Of a DNA stretch of 25,998 nt, positions 8,433-15,422 are shown one piece after another. The stretch is from Spirochaetaceae bacterium. GTDB lineage: Bacteria > Spirochaetota > Spirochaetia > Treponematales > Breznakiellaceae. Position 1 is the first letter of the stretch. Each line of letters begins with the position of its first letter. The position numbers and the translations under genes are program-made. Location: NCBI GenBank assembly GCA_031275595.1, contig JAISOO010000120.1, positions 1-25,998 on the forward strand, read 5' to 3'. The notes beneath the pieces are model-generated. The model made no database searches. It worked only from the letters and a program-made list of their open reading frames with translations, and was not told the DNA's origin.

Positions 8433-8894
8433 ATGCGCTGCCCCCATTGTGGTAATTATGATGATAAGGTTATTGAATCCCGGACCCTGGCAAACGGTGC
8501 GGCCATACGCCGTCGGCGGGAGTGTAACGGCTGCGGTTACCGTTTTACCAGTTATGAACGGATCGAAGACAAACAATTTATGGTCATCAAACGGGACGGC
8601 CGGCGGGAACCCTTTGACCGGAAAAAGATCGAACGGGGGGTGGAACGGGCCCTGGAAAAACGGCCTGTTTCCCAGATGAATATCGAAAGCCTCGTCAATG
8701 AAATTGAAGATTCCGCGGCCATCCTGGGAAAGGAAAGCCACGAAATCGACGCCTCCGTCATAGGCAATTTGGTTCTGGAAAAGCTGGGCGCCCTGGATAA
8801 GGTGGCGTATATCCGGTTTGCTTCGGTTTACCGGCATTTTAATGATCTGGATGAATTTGTTCGGGAAATACAAAAAATGGGAGGGGAAGTCTGA
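8433..8894 (+). CDS. nrdR: Transcriptional repressor NrdR
   Basis: NrdR senses ATP/dATP through an ATP-cone and represses ribonucleotide reductase genes. The 153-residue protein begins MRCPHC, with a zinc ribbon C3, C6, C31, C34 (CPHC...CNGC). An ATP-cone domain follows from about residue 47 (VIKRDGRREPFDRKKI) to 137. The ATG at 8433 is chosen over an in-frame ATG at 8406 because a GAGGAG ribosome site lies just before it and the CPHC ribbon then starts at residue 3 as in the family. It ends 2 bp before nrdD, so the regulator is co-transcribed with a target gene. Confidence 0.96.
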   Translation: MRCPHCGNYDDKVIESRTLANGAAIRRRRECNGCGYRFTSYERIEDKQFMVIKRDGRREPFDRKKIERGVERALEKRPVSQMNIESLVNEIEDSAAILGKESHEIDASVIGNLVLEKLGALDKVAYIRFASVYRHFNDLDEFVREIQKMGGEV

Positions 8895-8896
8895 TT

Positions 8897-10999
8897 ATGC
8901 TCAAAAATGTGGTAAAACGTTCGGGGGCGTTGGAAGTTTATGACAAAAAAAAGATACATAATGCCATAGCCAAGGCTTTTGCCGCGGTGGGCATAAAAAA
9001 TGCCGAGGAGGCCGAAAAAACGGTACAGGCCGTCACGGCCCGGGTCGAAGAGCTGATCCAGGGCATGATGACCGCCAGGCACCCCCATTCTATTCCCGCC
9101 ATAGAAGAGATCCAGGATCTGGTGGAAACCGCCCTGATCGAGGCCCGGGAAACCGCGGTGGCCAAGGCCTATATCCTGTACCGGGCCAGGCATGAGGCCC
9201 TGCGGGATGTAAAAAAACTTATGCTGGATATCGATTCCACCATGGACGGTTATTTACGGCAGGAGGATTGGCGGGTAAACGAAAACGCCAATGTCAATTA
9301 TTCCCTGGGAGGGTTGATCCTCCACAATTCCGGGAGCATTACCGCCAATTATTGGCTCAAAAATATCTATTCCGGGGAGATTGCCCAGGCCCACCGGAAC
9401 GGGGATTTTCATATCCACGATCTTTCCATGTTTTCCGGTTATTGCGCGGGGTGGTCCCTCCGGCAGCTTATCGCGGAGGGCCTGGGAGGGGTACCGGACA
9501 AGATCAGCTCCAAACCGGCAAAGCACCTCTCCACCCTGATGCAGCAGGCGGTGAACTTCCTGGGCTGCCTCCAAAATGAGTGGGCCGGGGCCCAAGCCTT
9601 CAGTTCCTTTGACACCTATATAGCTCCCTTTGTCAAGGAGGACAATCTAAGCGATAAAGAGCTCAAGCAGTGCCTCCAGAGCTTTGTTTTTGGGGTGAAC
9701 ACCCCCAGCCGCTGGGGGAGCCAGGCCCCCTTTACCAACATAACCCTGGACTGGACCGTTCCCGGGGACCTCAGGGACAAAAAGGCCGTGGTGGGGGGCC
9801 GGGAAACCGGCTTTACCTATGGGGACTGTAAGGATGAGATGGACCGGGTAAACCGGCTTTTTATCGAACTCATGCTGGAGGGGGACGCCGAAGGCCGGGG
9901 ATTCCAATACCCCATCCCCACCTATAATATCACCGCGGATTTTGACTGGGAAAGCGATAACGTCCGTTCCCTCTTTGAGATGACCGCCCGGTACGGGACC
10001 CCTTATTTTCAGAATTTTGTCAATTCCGACCTTGATCCCGGGGACGTCCGGTCCATGTGCTGCCGTTTGCAGCTTGACAAACGGGAACTCCGGAAACGGG
10101 GGGGCGGTCTTTTTGGATCCGACGAACTCACCGGCTCCTTGGGGGTGGTTACCATCAACCTCCCCCGGATTGGCTACCTGGCCAAGGATAAAAAGGACTT
10201 TTACCGGCGCCTCCAGGATCTTATGATCCTGGCCAAGGACAGCCTCATCATCAAACGGAAGGTGGTAACCCGTCTCCTGGACAGCGGCCTTTTTCCCTAT
10301 ACCAAGCGCTACCTTAACAATTTGGATAACCATTTTAACACCATAGGATTGGTGGGTATGAATGAATGTCTCCTGAATTTTTTGGGAAGCCGCGTGACCA
10401 TAGCCACCGAAAAAGGAAGGGCCTTTGCCCTGGAAGTTTTGACCTTTATGCGGGAAAAACTCGCGGATTTTCAGGAGGAAACCGGGGAGCTTTTTAATCT
10501 GGAAGCTACTCCGGCGGAGTCCACTTCTTACCGCCTGGCAAAACACGATAAACAACAATATCCGCGGATCATTACCGCCGGAGGCGGTTTGGCCGGAGGC
10601 GGTTTGGCCGGAGGGGGGGAACCCTACTATACCAATTCAACCCAGCTTCCGGTAACCCAGACCGAGGACATCTTCGATGCCCTGGACCTTCAGGAAACCC
10701 TTCAAACCGCCTATACCGGAGGGACCGTGTTCCACGCTTTCCTGGGAGAAGCCATTGAGGACTGGTCTGCCTGCCGGGATCTGGTCAAGGCCATAGCCTA
10801 TAATTACCGGATCCCCTACTTTACCATTTCCCCGACCTTTTCCGTATGCCCCATCCACGGGTACCTCAAAGGGGAGCATTTCCACTGTCCCCAATGTAAG
10901 GAAGAAAGAGAGGAGAAACTAAAAAGACAGATTATCGAATTGGAACACGAACGGACCTTGACCTTAGCGGCCCTGGAAGCCGCCGGCGTAGGTGCTTAG
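8897..10999 (+). CDS. nrdD: Anaerobic (class III) ribonucleotide reductase catalytic subunit, lacking the glycyl-radical motif
   Basis: NrdD reduces ribonucleotides to deoxyribonucleotides without oxygen. The 700-residue protein has an ATP-cone (about 3-95), the catalytic barrel (FHIHDLSMFSGYCAGWS near 171-187, then LQNEWAGAQAFSSFDTY near 225-241), MCCRLQLD, PYYTNSTQLPV, and a C-terminal zinc site C651, H654, C664, C667. It then ends in a charged helical tail of about 30 residues without the RVxGY-type glycyl-radical motif the family needs. That motif is in the next ORF (11100-11645). A 15-bp tandem duplication at 10580-10609 adds Gly-rich residues just before PYYTNS. The ribosome site is the GGGAGGGG at the end of nrdR. 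No nrdG activase lies in the window. Confidence 0.93.
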   Translation: MLKNVVKRSGALEVYDKKKIHNAIAKAFAAVGIKNAEEAEKTVQAVTARVEELIQGMMTARHPHSIPAIEEIQDLVETALIEARETAVAKAYILYRARHEALRDVKKLMLDIDSTMDGYLRQEDWRVNENANVNYSLGGLILHNSGSITANYWLKNIYSGEIAQAHRNGDFHIHDLSMFSGYCAGWSLRQLIAEGLGGVPDKISSKPAKHLSTLMQQAVNFLGCLQNEWAGAQAFSSFDTYIAPFVKEDNLSDKELKQCLQSFVFGVNTPSRWGSQAPFTNITLDWTVPGDLRDKKAVVGGRETGFTYGDCKDEMDRVNRLFIELMLEGDAEGRGFQYPIPTYNITADFDWESDNVRSLFEMTARYGTPYFQNFVNSDLDPGDVRSMCCRLQLDKRELRKRGGGLFGSDELTGSLGVVTINLPRIGYLAKDKKDFYRRLQDLMILAKDSLIIKRKVVTRLLDSGLFPYTKRYLNNLDNHFNTIGLVGMNECLLNFLGSRVTIATEKGRAFALEVLTFMREKLADFQEETGELFNLEATPAESTSYRLAKHDKQQYPRIITAGGGLAGGGLAGGGEPYYTNSTQLPVTQTEDIFDALDLQETLQTAYTGGTVFHAFLGEAIEDWSACRDLVKAIAYNYRIPYFTISPTFSVCPIHGYLKGEHFHCPQCKEEREEKLKRQIIELEHERTLTLAALEAAGVGA
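10580..10618 (+). repeat. 15-bp in-frame tandem duplication inside nrdD
   Basis: The unit GGAGGCGGTTTGGCC occurs twice (10580-10594 and 10595-10609), followed by a partial third GGAGGGGGG. It encodes GGGLAGGGLAGGG immediately before the conserved PYYTNS segment. Fifteen bases keep the frame, giving a flexible Gly-rich expansion, probably by replication slippage. Confidence 0.8.
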
Positions 11000-11007
11000 A
11001 GACCAGG

Positions 11008-11057
11008 GGAGTTTTTTTGAAAATCAAGGTCCCGCGGGAGCGTCGAATTTTGAAACC
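11008..11057 (-). repeat. Solo hairpin-1 remnant between nrdD and its glycyl-radical domain
   Basis: Read on the minus strand this begins GGTTTCAAAATTCGA, has an inner TCCCGCGGGA palindrome, and ends GATTTTCAAAA...AAACTCC. This resembles hairpin 1 of copy F (15229-15275, GGTTTCAAAATCCGA...ATTTTGGAACC). It occupies about half of the 100-bp gap that separates the two pieces of the reductase. Pairing is imperfect, so assignment to the repeat family is tentative. Confidence 0.45.
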
Positions 11058-11099
11058 GCTTCCGGATAAAGAAAATAGAGATTGTTTTAGGAGCAAAGC

Positions 11100-11645
11100 A
11101 TGAGAACCCTTGAGGACATTGACAAGGATTTGGCCGCGGCGAGGGAGGCTCTTTCCCATACGGAAGGGACGACCGCGGAAGTGTACAGCCGTATTGTCGG
11201 TTATTACCGATCGGTACGAAACTGGAACAAGGGAAAACGGGAAGAATACGGCGAACGGCGGCTTTATAAGGTAGGCCCCGGAGAAACGGCCCTTCCCGCT
11301 ACCCGGACAGCGGGGGAGCCTCCGGGGGCCAAAATCCGCCGGGAAGTCCAGGCGGGAACCGAGGGGCGGGTGCTGCTCTTTGTGCGGCCCGCCTGCCCCG
11401 CCTGTCCTTCCGCCAAAGAGGCGGCCCGGCGGCTGGGCCTGCCGGTGGACTACATCAACGCCGATACCGAAGAGGGGCTTGCCGAAGCGGTAAAACGCCA
11501 GGTACAATCCACCCCGACGGCGATCCTGCTTTCCAAGGACGGGGAAGAGGTAAGCCGCGCCTGGGATCCGGGGGCTATCGCTTCTTTTAGTAAATTAGCC
11601 CTGCCGCCGAAAGAAGAGGATTTTCAAGAGGCGGCGTCCATGTAG
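11100..11645 (+). CDS. Glycyl-radical domain of class III ribonucleotide reductase fused to a glutaredoxin/thioredoxin-like domain
   Basis: This 181-residue protein carries what nrdD lacks. After a short charged helix (1-22) comes EVYSRIVGYYRSVRNWNKGK (27-46), which matches the C-terminal glycyl-radical segment of NrdD proteins, with G34 as predicted radical site. From about residue 88 a redoxin-like domain follows (VLLFVRP) with the CxxC pair C99/C102 in ACPACP and a probable cis-Pro at 139 in QSTPTAI. The ATG has an AGGAG ribosome site 6 bp upstream. I infer that it binds NrdD, supplies the radical glycine (activated by an NrdG encoded elsewhere), and its CxxC may re-reduce the active-site cysteines, as thioredoxin or glutaredoxin does for some NrdD groups. 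An alternative is a damaged nrdD, but the separate start signal argues for a translated unit. Confidence 0.82.
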   Translation: MRTLEDIDKDLAAAREALSHTEGTTAEVYSRIVGYYRSVRNWNKGKREEYGERRLYKVGPGETALPATRTAGEPPGAKIRREVQAGTEGRVLLFVRPACPACPSAKEAARRLGLPVDYINADTEEGLAEAVKRQVQSTPTAILLSKDGEEVSRAWDPGAIASFSKLALPPKEEDFQEAASM

Positions 11646-11670
11646 GACGGGATCCGGTACCGGAGGAAGG

Positions 11671-11907
11671 ATGAAAAATTTTGAAGAAAGGCTGGAAAAA
11701 CTGGAATCGCTGGGCGAAAAGATCCGGAAGCCTGAAGTCCCGCTGGACGATGCCCTTAAGGCCTTTGAAGAGGGGATAAAATTGGCCCGATCCCTGGAAA
11801 AGGACCTGGAACGGGTGGAAAACCGTATCGAGATCCTCATGAATAGCCCTGAAGCGCGGCCTGAGGAGAGTCCCGAATTGGGTCTTTTTGATGACGAAGG
11901 TTCATGA
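11671..11907 (+). CDS. xseB: Exodeoxyribonuclease VII small subunit
   Basis: XseB binds several copies to XseA to form exonuclease VII, which degrades single-stranded DNA. The 78-residue all-helical protein begins MKNFEERLEKLESLGEKI and carries the family core PLDDALKAFEEGIKL (about 24-38), then a leucine-spaced helix (ARSLEKDLERVENRIEIL) and an acidic tail. The ATG has a GGAGG ribosome site. It lies 25 bp after the redoxin-fusion gene and overlaps mutL by 4 bp. The large subunit xseA is not in the window. Confidence 0.9.
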   Translation: MKNFEERLEKLESLGEKIRKPEVPLDDALKAFEEGIKLARSLEKDLERVENRIEILMNSPEARPEESPELGLFDDEGS

Positions 11908-13709
11908 GGATGGATACCCTTACGAAACCCCGGATCCGGGTCCTTCCTCCGGAGGAAGCCCGGAAGATAGCCGCCGGGGAGGTGGTGAACCGGCCGGCGG
12001 CCCTGGTCAGAGAATTTATCGATAATGCCCTGGACGCGGGAAGCACCCTGGTGGAGTTGATTATAGATGAGGGGGGCATACGCCGAACCGAGGTAATCGA
12101 CAACGGGGGGGGCATGACCCGGGAGGATCTGGAACTGTGTTGGTATACCCATGCCACCAGTAAAATCCGTTCCCTGGATGACCTGAATACCGCCGAAACC
12201 CTGGGGTTCCGGGGGGAAGCCTTGGCGGCGACGGCGGCGGTGGCCCATTTGGAGATCCTCACCAGTACCGACGGCAGGGACGCCTGGCAGCTTGCGGTGG
12301 GTCCGGGAAATACGACGCCGTCCCGGATAACCCAGACCCGGCGGGCCAAAGGGACCAATGTCCGGGCATCGGGGCTTTTTGATACCATTCCCGCCCGGAA
12401 ACGCTTCTTAAAGCGGGCGGGGAGCGAAGCCAATCTCTGCCGTCAGGCTTTAATCGATAAAGCCCTGGCCTTTTACGACGTCTCCTTTCGTTTTATCCAG
12501 GACGGAAAACTCAAGCTGTTTCTCCCTGCCGTTTCAAGCCGGAAGGAACGGTTCGCCCAGGCTCTTTTGACCGGTACCGAGGGCATTTTTCTTTATGAGA
12601 TCTCCACCGGAGGAACAGGATTCTCCGTGTCCGTGGTGGCGGGAGGGCCCGAATTATACCGGAACGACCGGCGGCAGCAATACGTCTTTGCCAACGGCCG
12701 GCGGATCCAGGATTATTCCCTGCTTCAGGCTCTGGAATACGGCCTTCAGGGATGGTTTCCCAACGGAACCCATCCCATAGGGGGAGTATATGTGAGTGTC
12801 GATCCGGCGCTGGCGGATTTTAATATCCACCCCGCCAAACAAGAGGTACGTTTTATCGATGCCGGGGCCATACACCATGCGGTTACCCAGGCGCTGCGGG
12901 ATTTCAGCCGTCACCGGAATATGGCGGGAACGGAAAAATTCTTCGAAGGAGAAAATAGGCTCTGGGATGAGCGCCCAGACGGAATGGGCAAGGCTCACCA
13001 CGACCGGGAGGGAGAAAACGAGGCCTCGGCGCTGGCCCTGGAAGCCTTGTTAGAAAACCCCCGGCCCTTCGCCCCGCTCCCGGGCCGGACTGTCCGGGAA
13101 GAAGATTCACCCCTCTTTGTCGGGGAACACGCCCCCCCCTACGGGGAGCTTAGGGCTGATGGGGAACCGGCCCCCCGGCTTGCGGGAAGGGTATTCGGCC
13201 TCTTCCTGCTCGTGGAATGGCGGGATCGGCTTTTTATTATCGATCAACATGCCGCCCACGAGCGGATCCTCTTTAACCGGTTTGCGTCCGGGCCTATACC
13301 AAAACAGGAGCTTTTAGTGCCCCTCGCCTTTACCACCGAAAGTGAGGAGGAGGACCGTTTCCTCTCCCGCCGCCGGGAAGATCTGGCTAAACTCGGCATA
13401 ATCATTACCGGAGGGAAGGACGGGATCTGGTATATCGAAGCCCTGCCTATTAACTGGCGTCTGGGGGACGCCGAAACCGTCAAGGAAATCTTAAAGCTCA
13501 AAACCGCGGGAGAAGATATGGCCGAACGATGGGCAGCTACCCTTTCTTGCCACGGCGCAATAAAGGACGGGGATTACCTGGACGATACCACGGCCCTGGC
13601 CCTGGCGGAGGCCGCTTTAAAGCTCCCCCAACCCCGCTGTCCCCACGGCAGGCCTATCTGGACCGAACTGAGCCGGGAAGAACTCTTCCGGGCAGTCCGG
13701 CGCCTCTAA
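11904..13709 (+). CDS. mutL: DNA mismatch repair protein MutL
   Basis: MutL couples MutS mismatch recognition to strand removal. The 601-residue protein has the GHKL ATPase half: IAAGEVVNRPAA (22-33), catalytic E37 in REFIDNALDAG, DNGGGM (66-71) and GFRGEAL (101-107). A variable linker spans about 345-425 and a dimerisation/endonuclease half follows. The metal-binding motif normally DQHAxxExxxxE reads DQHAAHERILFN (447-458), so the last acidic residue is Asn. The CPHGRP motif (579-584) and SCHGAIK (548-554) are intact. The start overlaps the xseB stop; an ATG two codons later is also possible. It is the last gene of the nrdR operon. Confidence 0.95.
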   Translation: MRMDTLTKPRIRVLPPEEARKIAAGEVVNRPAALVREFIDNALDAGSTLVELIIDEGGIRRTEVIDNGGGMTREDLELCWYTHATSKIRSLDDLNTAETLGFRGEALAATAAVAHLEILTSTDGRDAWQLAVGPGNTTPSRITQTRRAKGTNVRASGLFDTIPARKRFLKRAGSEANLCRQALIDKALAFYDVSFRFIQDGKLKLFLPAVSSRKERFAQALLTGTEGIFLYEISTGGTGFSVSVVAGGPELYRNDRRQQYVFANGRRIQDYSLLQALEYGLQGWFPNGTHPIGGVYVSVDPALADFNIHPAKQEVRFIDAGAIHHAVTQALRDFSRHRNMAGTEKFFEGENRLWDERPDGMGKAHHDREGENEASALALEALLENPRPFAPLPGRTVREEDSPLFVGEHAPPYGELRADGEPAPRLAGRVFGLFLLVEWRDRLFIIDQHAAHERILFNRFASGPIPKQELLVPLAFTTESEEEDRFLSRRREDLAKLGIIITGGKDGIWYIEALPINWRLGDAETVKEILKLKTAGEDMAERWAATLSCHGAIKDGDYLDDTTALALAEAALKLPQPRCPHGRPIWTELSREELFRAVRRL

Positions 13710-13759
13710 GGGCGCGTTGTCTCACAAATTAACCTAACCCAAGGTCATGGCTTCAAAAT

Positions 13760-13849
13760 AAAATTCCAGCCCGGCTATGCGTAAGGTATAAGAAATGGGC
13801 ACTGTTCTTCCAGGGCCTGTTTCAAAACCAACCGGGTTTTGAAACAGGC
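13760..13849 (+). repeat. Partial triple-hairpin element, copy D (hairpin 3 plus part of the centre)
   Basis: Hairpin 3 (13815-13849) is a perfect 14-bp stem GCCTGTTTCAAAAC/GTTTTGAAACAGGC with the loop CAACCGG. The preceding 50 bp share ATGCGTAAGGTATAAGAAAT with the centre of copy B (ATGCTTAACGTATAAGAGAT). Hairpin 1 is not recognisable. The element lies between the convergent ends of mutL and the lipoprotein gene. Confidence 0.7.
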
Positions 13850-13857
13850 TTTGGTTA

Positions 13858-14964
13858 CTACGGCGTATTACCGCTGATGGTTCCGCCTGTTTGGACGAAT
13901 TCCGTGCTATACACTGACACATATACGCCGCCACTGGCGGCGGTACTGGTATTGCCCCTTATGGTCCCGCCGTCCATGAAAAATTTACCGTATCCTGCTA
14001 CGTACACTCCTCCCCCGCTTATTGAACTATTTTTGAGGATCTCTCCCCCGGCCATGGTGAACTTCGCCTTTCCATTTATGAATACCCCGCCGCCCGTGTC
14101 TGCTTTGGGGCCGCCGTTTTCGCTGATGGTTCCATCGGACATGGTAAAGGATGTCCCCTCGCTCAAAAAGACGCCGCCCCCTGCCCCCAGGACCGTGTTA
14201 TACTCGGCAATGGTATTGTTTTTTATTACTCCCGCGGTCATCGTCATCGTTCCCTTATACACCATAACACCGCCGCCGTTCTGGCTCGTATTGCCGCTGA
14301 TCTCTCCCCCGGCTATAACGAACTCCCCTCCGGACTCTGAACCGGGGGTGCCTACCAACACCCCGCCTCCCCAGAGGGTATATCCCCCGGTGAGGGTCAG
14401 GTTGCTGCTCAGGGTTACCTTATTGTTCGCGATATAGAGAACCCTGCCGTCATTGGTTGGGGTTCTGTTAGCGTCCAAAACCCCCTTCAGGAGGGGGTCC
14501 CCCGTAAGAATAATGGGCGGATAATTGCCTTTGCCGGAAATATCTACCAAGGCTTTGTTGCTGCCGAAAACACCGGAACCGGTTATGGTTCCGCTGATCA
14601 CAATGACGGCGCTTTCACCAGCCGGCCATTTTCCATTCCGGTATATCGATTTGATACGGGTCAGGGCCGCCTGTACCGATCCCAGGGGGGCTGCCGGCTC
14701 AGTTCCGGAGGAGGAGTCATTGCCCCCGGCGGAGACATACCAGGTCGTATTTTTGGAACCGGGATTTGGAGGAGTCGGAGGAGTCGGAGAACCAGGGATT
14801 GGCGGGGTCGAAGAACCGGGATTCGGCGTATTAAGCTCCGGATGATCTTCTTCCGAATCTTTGTCCGTAACGGCGATCAAAGGCTTCTCGCATCCCGCCA
14901 TAAAAAATACAAAAAAAACCACCAAAAAAACACCGAGGGGAAAAGAAAGAAATCTAGAAAACAA
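13858..14964 (-). CDS. Lipoprotein with a right-handed beta-helix (polymorphic-membrane-protein-like repeats)
   Basis: The 368-residue protein begins with a lipoprotein signal peptide: a hydrophobic stretch (residues 8-22) and the lipobox MAGC, making Cys25 the lipidated residue. A Pro/Ser/Gly-rich linker spans about 45-72. WYVSAGGNDSSSGTEPAAPL (75-94) resembles the segment preceding surface beta-helices. From about 180 to the end there are repeated GGEI/GGxI...NN or GN units (GGEISGN, AGVIKNN, DGTISEN, GGEILKN, GGTIRGN, GGTISGN), similar to Pmp/adhesin-type beta-helix rungs. It ends abruptly within a rung, just before copy D, so it may be C-terminally truncated. The start is TTG with a GAGAGG ribosome site. 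Probable role: surface-exposed lipoprotein, function unknown. Confidence 0.8.
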   Translation of the reverse strand: MFSRFLSFPLGVFLVVFFVFFMAGCEKPLIAVTDKDSEEDHPELNTPNPGSSTPPIPGSPTPPTPPNPGSKNTTWYVSAGGNDSSSGTEPAAPLGSVQAALTRIKSIYRNGKWPAGESAVIVISGTITGSGVFGSNKALVDISGKGNYPPIILTGDPLLKGVLDANRTPTNDGRVLYIANNKVTLSSNLTLTGGYTLWGGGVLVGTPGSESGGEFVIAGGEISGNTSQNGGGVMVYKGTMTMTAGVIKNNTIAEYNTVLGAGGGVFLSEGTSFTMSDGTISENGGPKADTGGGVFINGKAKFTMAGGEILKNSSISGGGVYVAGYGKFFMDGGTIRGNTSTAASGGVYVSVYSTEFVQTGGTISGNTP

Positions 14965-15041
14965 GTAAAAACCTCTCTATAACGATAACACGGTTCCAAA
15001 TCAGATGATCCCGTGGGGACATAATTCTATCTAAAACCAGA

Positions 15042-15075
15042 GCATTTCCCAAAACCCGTCTGTGTTTTGAGACCC
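15042..15075 (-). repeat. Truncated triple-hairpin element, copy E (hairpin 3 only)
   Basis: GCATTTCCCAAAACCCG matches the first arm of hairpin 3 in copy I (23183-23301) exactly, while the second arm (GTTTTGAGACCC) has decayed. About 8 bp later the 134-bp element at 15084 begins, so the latter may have inserted into or replaced the rest of this copy. Confidence 0.55.
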
Positions 15076-15083
15076 TTTATATA

Positions 15084-15217
15084 TAGTGTCTGTCCACAAA
15101 GTCGGTTACTTTGCGGACAGACCTTGCATTTGCTCCCATTTTGTACCAAAACGGTACGCAAAATGCCTATTTTAAGGTAGTCTGTCCATAATGTGTCTAC
15201 ATTATGGACAGACACTA
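15084..15217 (+). mobile_element. 134-bp MITE-like triple-hairpin element, copy 1
   Basis: The ends are inverted repeats (TAGTGTCTGTCC and GGACAGACACTA). Inside are three hairpins: GTCTGTCC(A)CAAAG closing on CTTTGCGGACAGAC; a central GCATTT...AAAATGC hairpin; and GTCTGTCCATAATGT closing on ACATTATGGACAGAC. A second copy at 20287-20420 is also 134 bp and differs at only about four positions, suggesting recent movement. Linkers (CTTG before and CCTATTTTAAGGTAG after the centre) correspond to those of copies C and I, so this belongs to the same structural family. TA flanks the GTGT...ACAC core at both copies, as expected if TA is duplicated on insertion. It encodes no transposase. Confidence 0.85.
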
Positions 15218-15228
15218 TATAAATCGCG

Positions 15229-15356
15229 GCGGTTTCAAAATCCGATAGCCCGAAGGACTATCATTTTGGAACCGCAACCTTGAAAACCGCGGTTTAGCGA
15301 GGCTTTTCGCCTGAAAAACCGCAGGAGCTGGTCACCAAACAACCGGTTTTGGAACC
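15229..15356 (+). repeat. Triple-hairpin element, copy F
   Basis: Hairpin 1 (15229-15275) has GCGGTTTCAAAAT and ATTTTGGAACCGC arms with an extended inner stem GATAG/CTATC. The linker AACCTTG matches AACCTTAG of copy A. The central hairpin (15289-15322) has GCGGTTT and AAAACCGC arms. Hairpin 3 (15327-15356) has GGTCACCAAAC and GGTTTTGGAACC arms. The remaining 15357-15422 holds only an AT-rich stretch with a small GTCAA/TTGAC inverted repeat, before the end of aat. Confidence 0.75.
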
Positions 15357-15422
15357 AATTCAATTATAATATAGTAAGGGAGTTTCAAAATGTCAAATTT
15401 TTAAATTGACCTTCGGGGGACT

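Noticed and set aside
13877..14437. Plus-strand Pro-rich ORF opposite the lipoprotein gene
   Set aside because: It is the complement of Gly-rich beta-helix codons.
15027..15215. A small protein encoded on the minus strand of the 134-bp elements (similar frames at 15027-15215 and 20251-20484)
   Set aside because: Similarity follows from near-identical DNA; no ribosome site or start is shared and the frames end in unrelated flanks.
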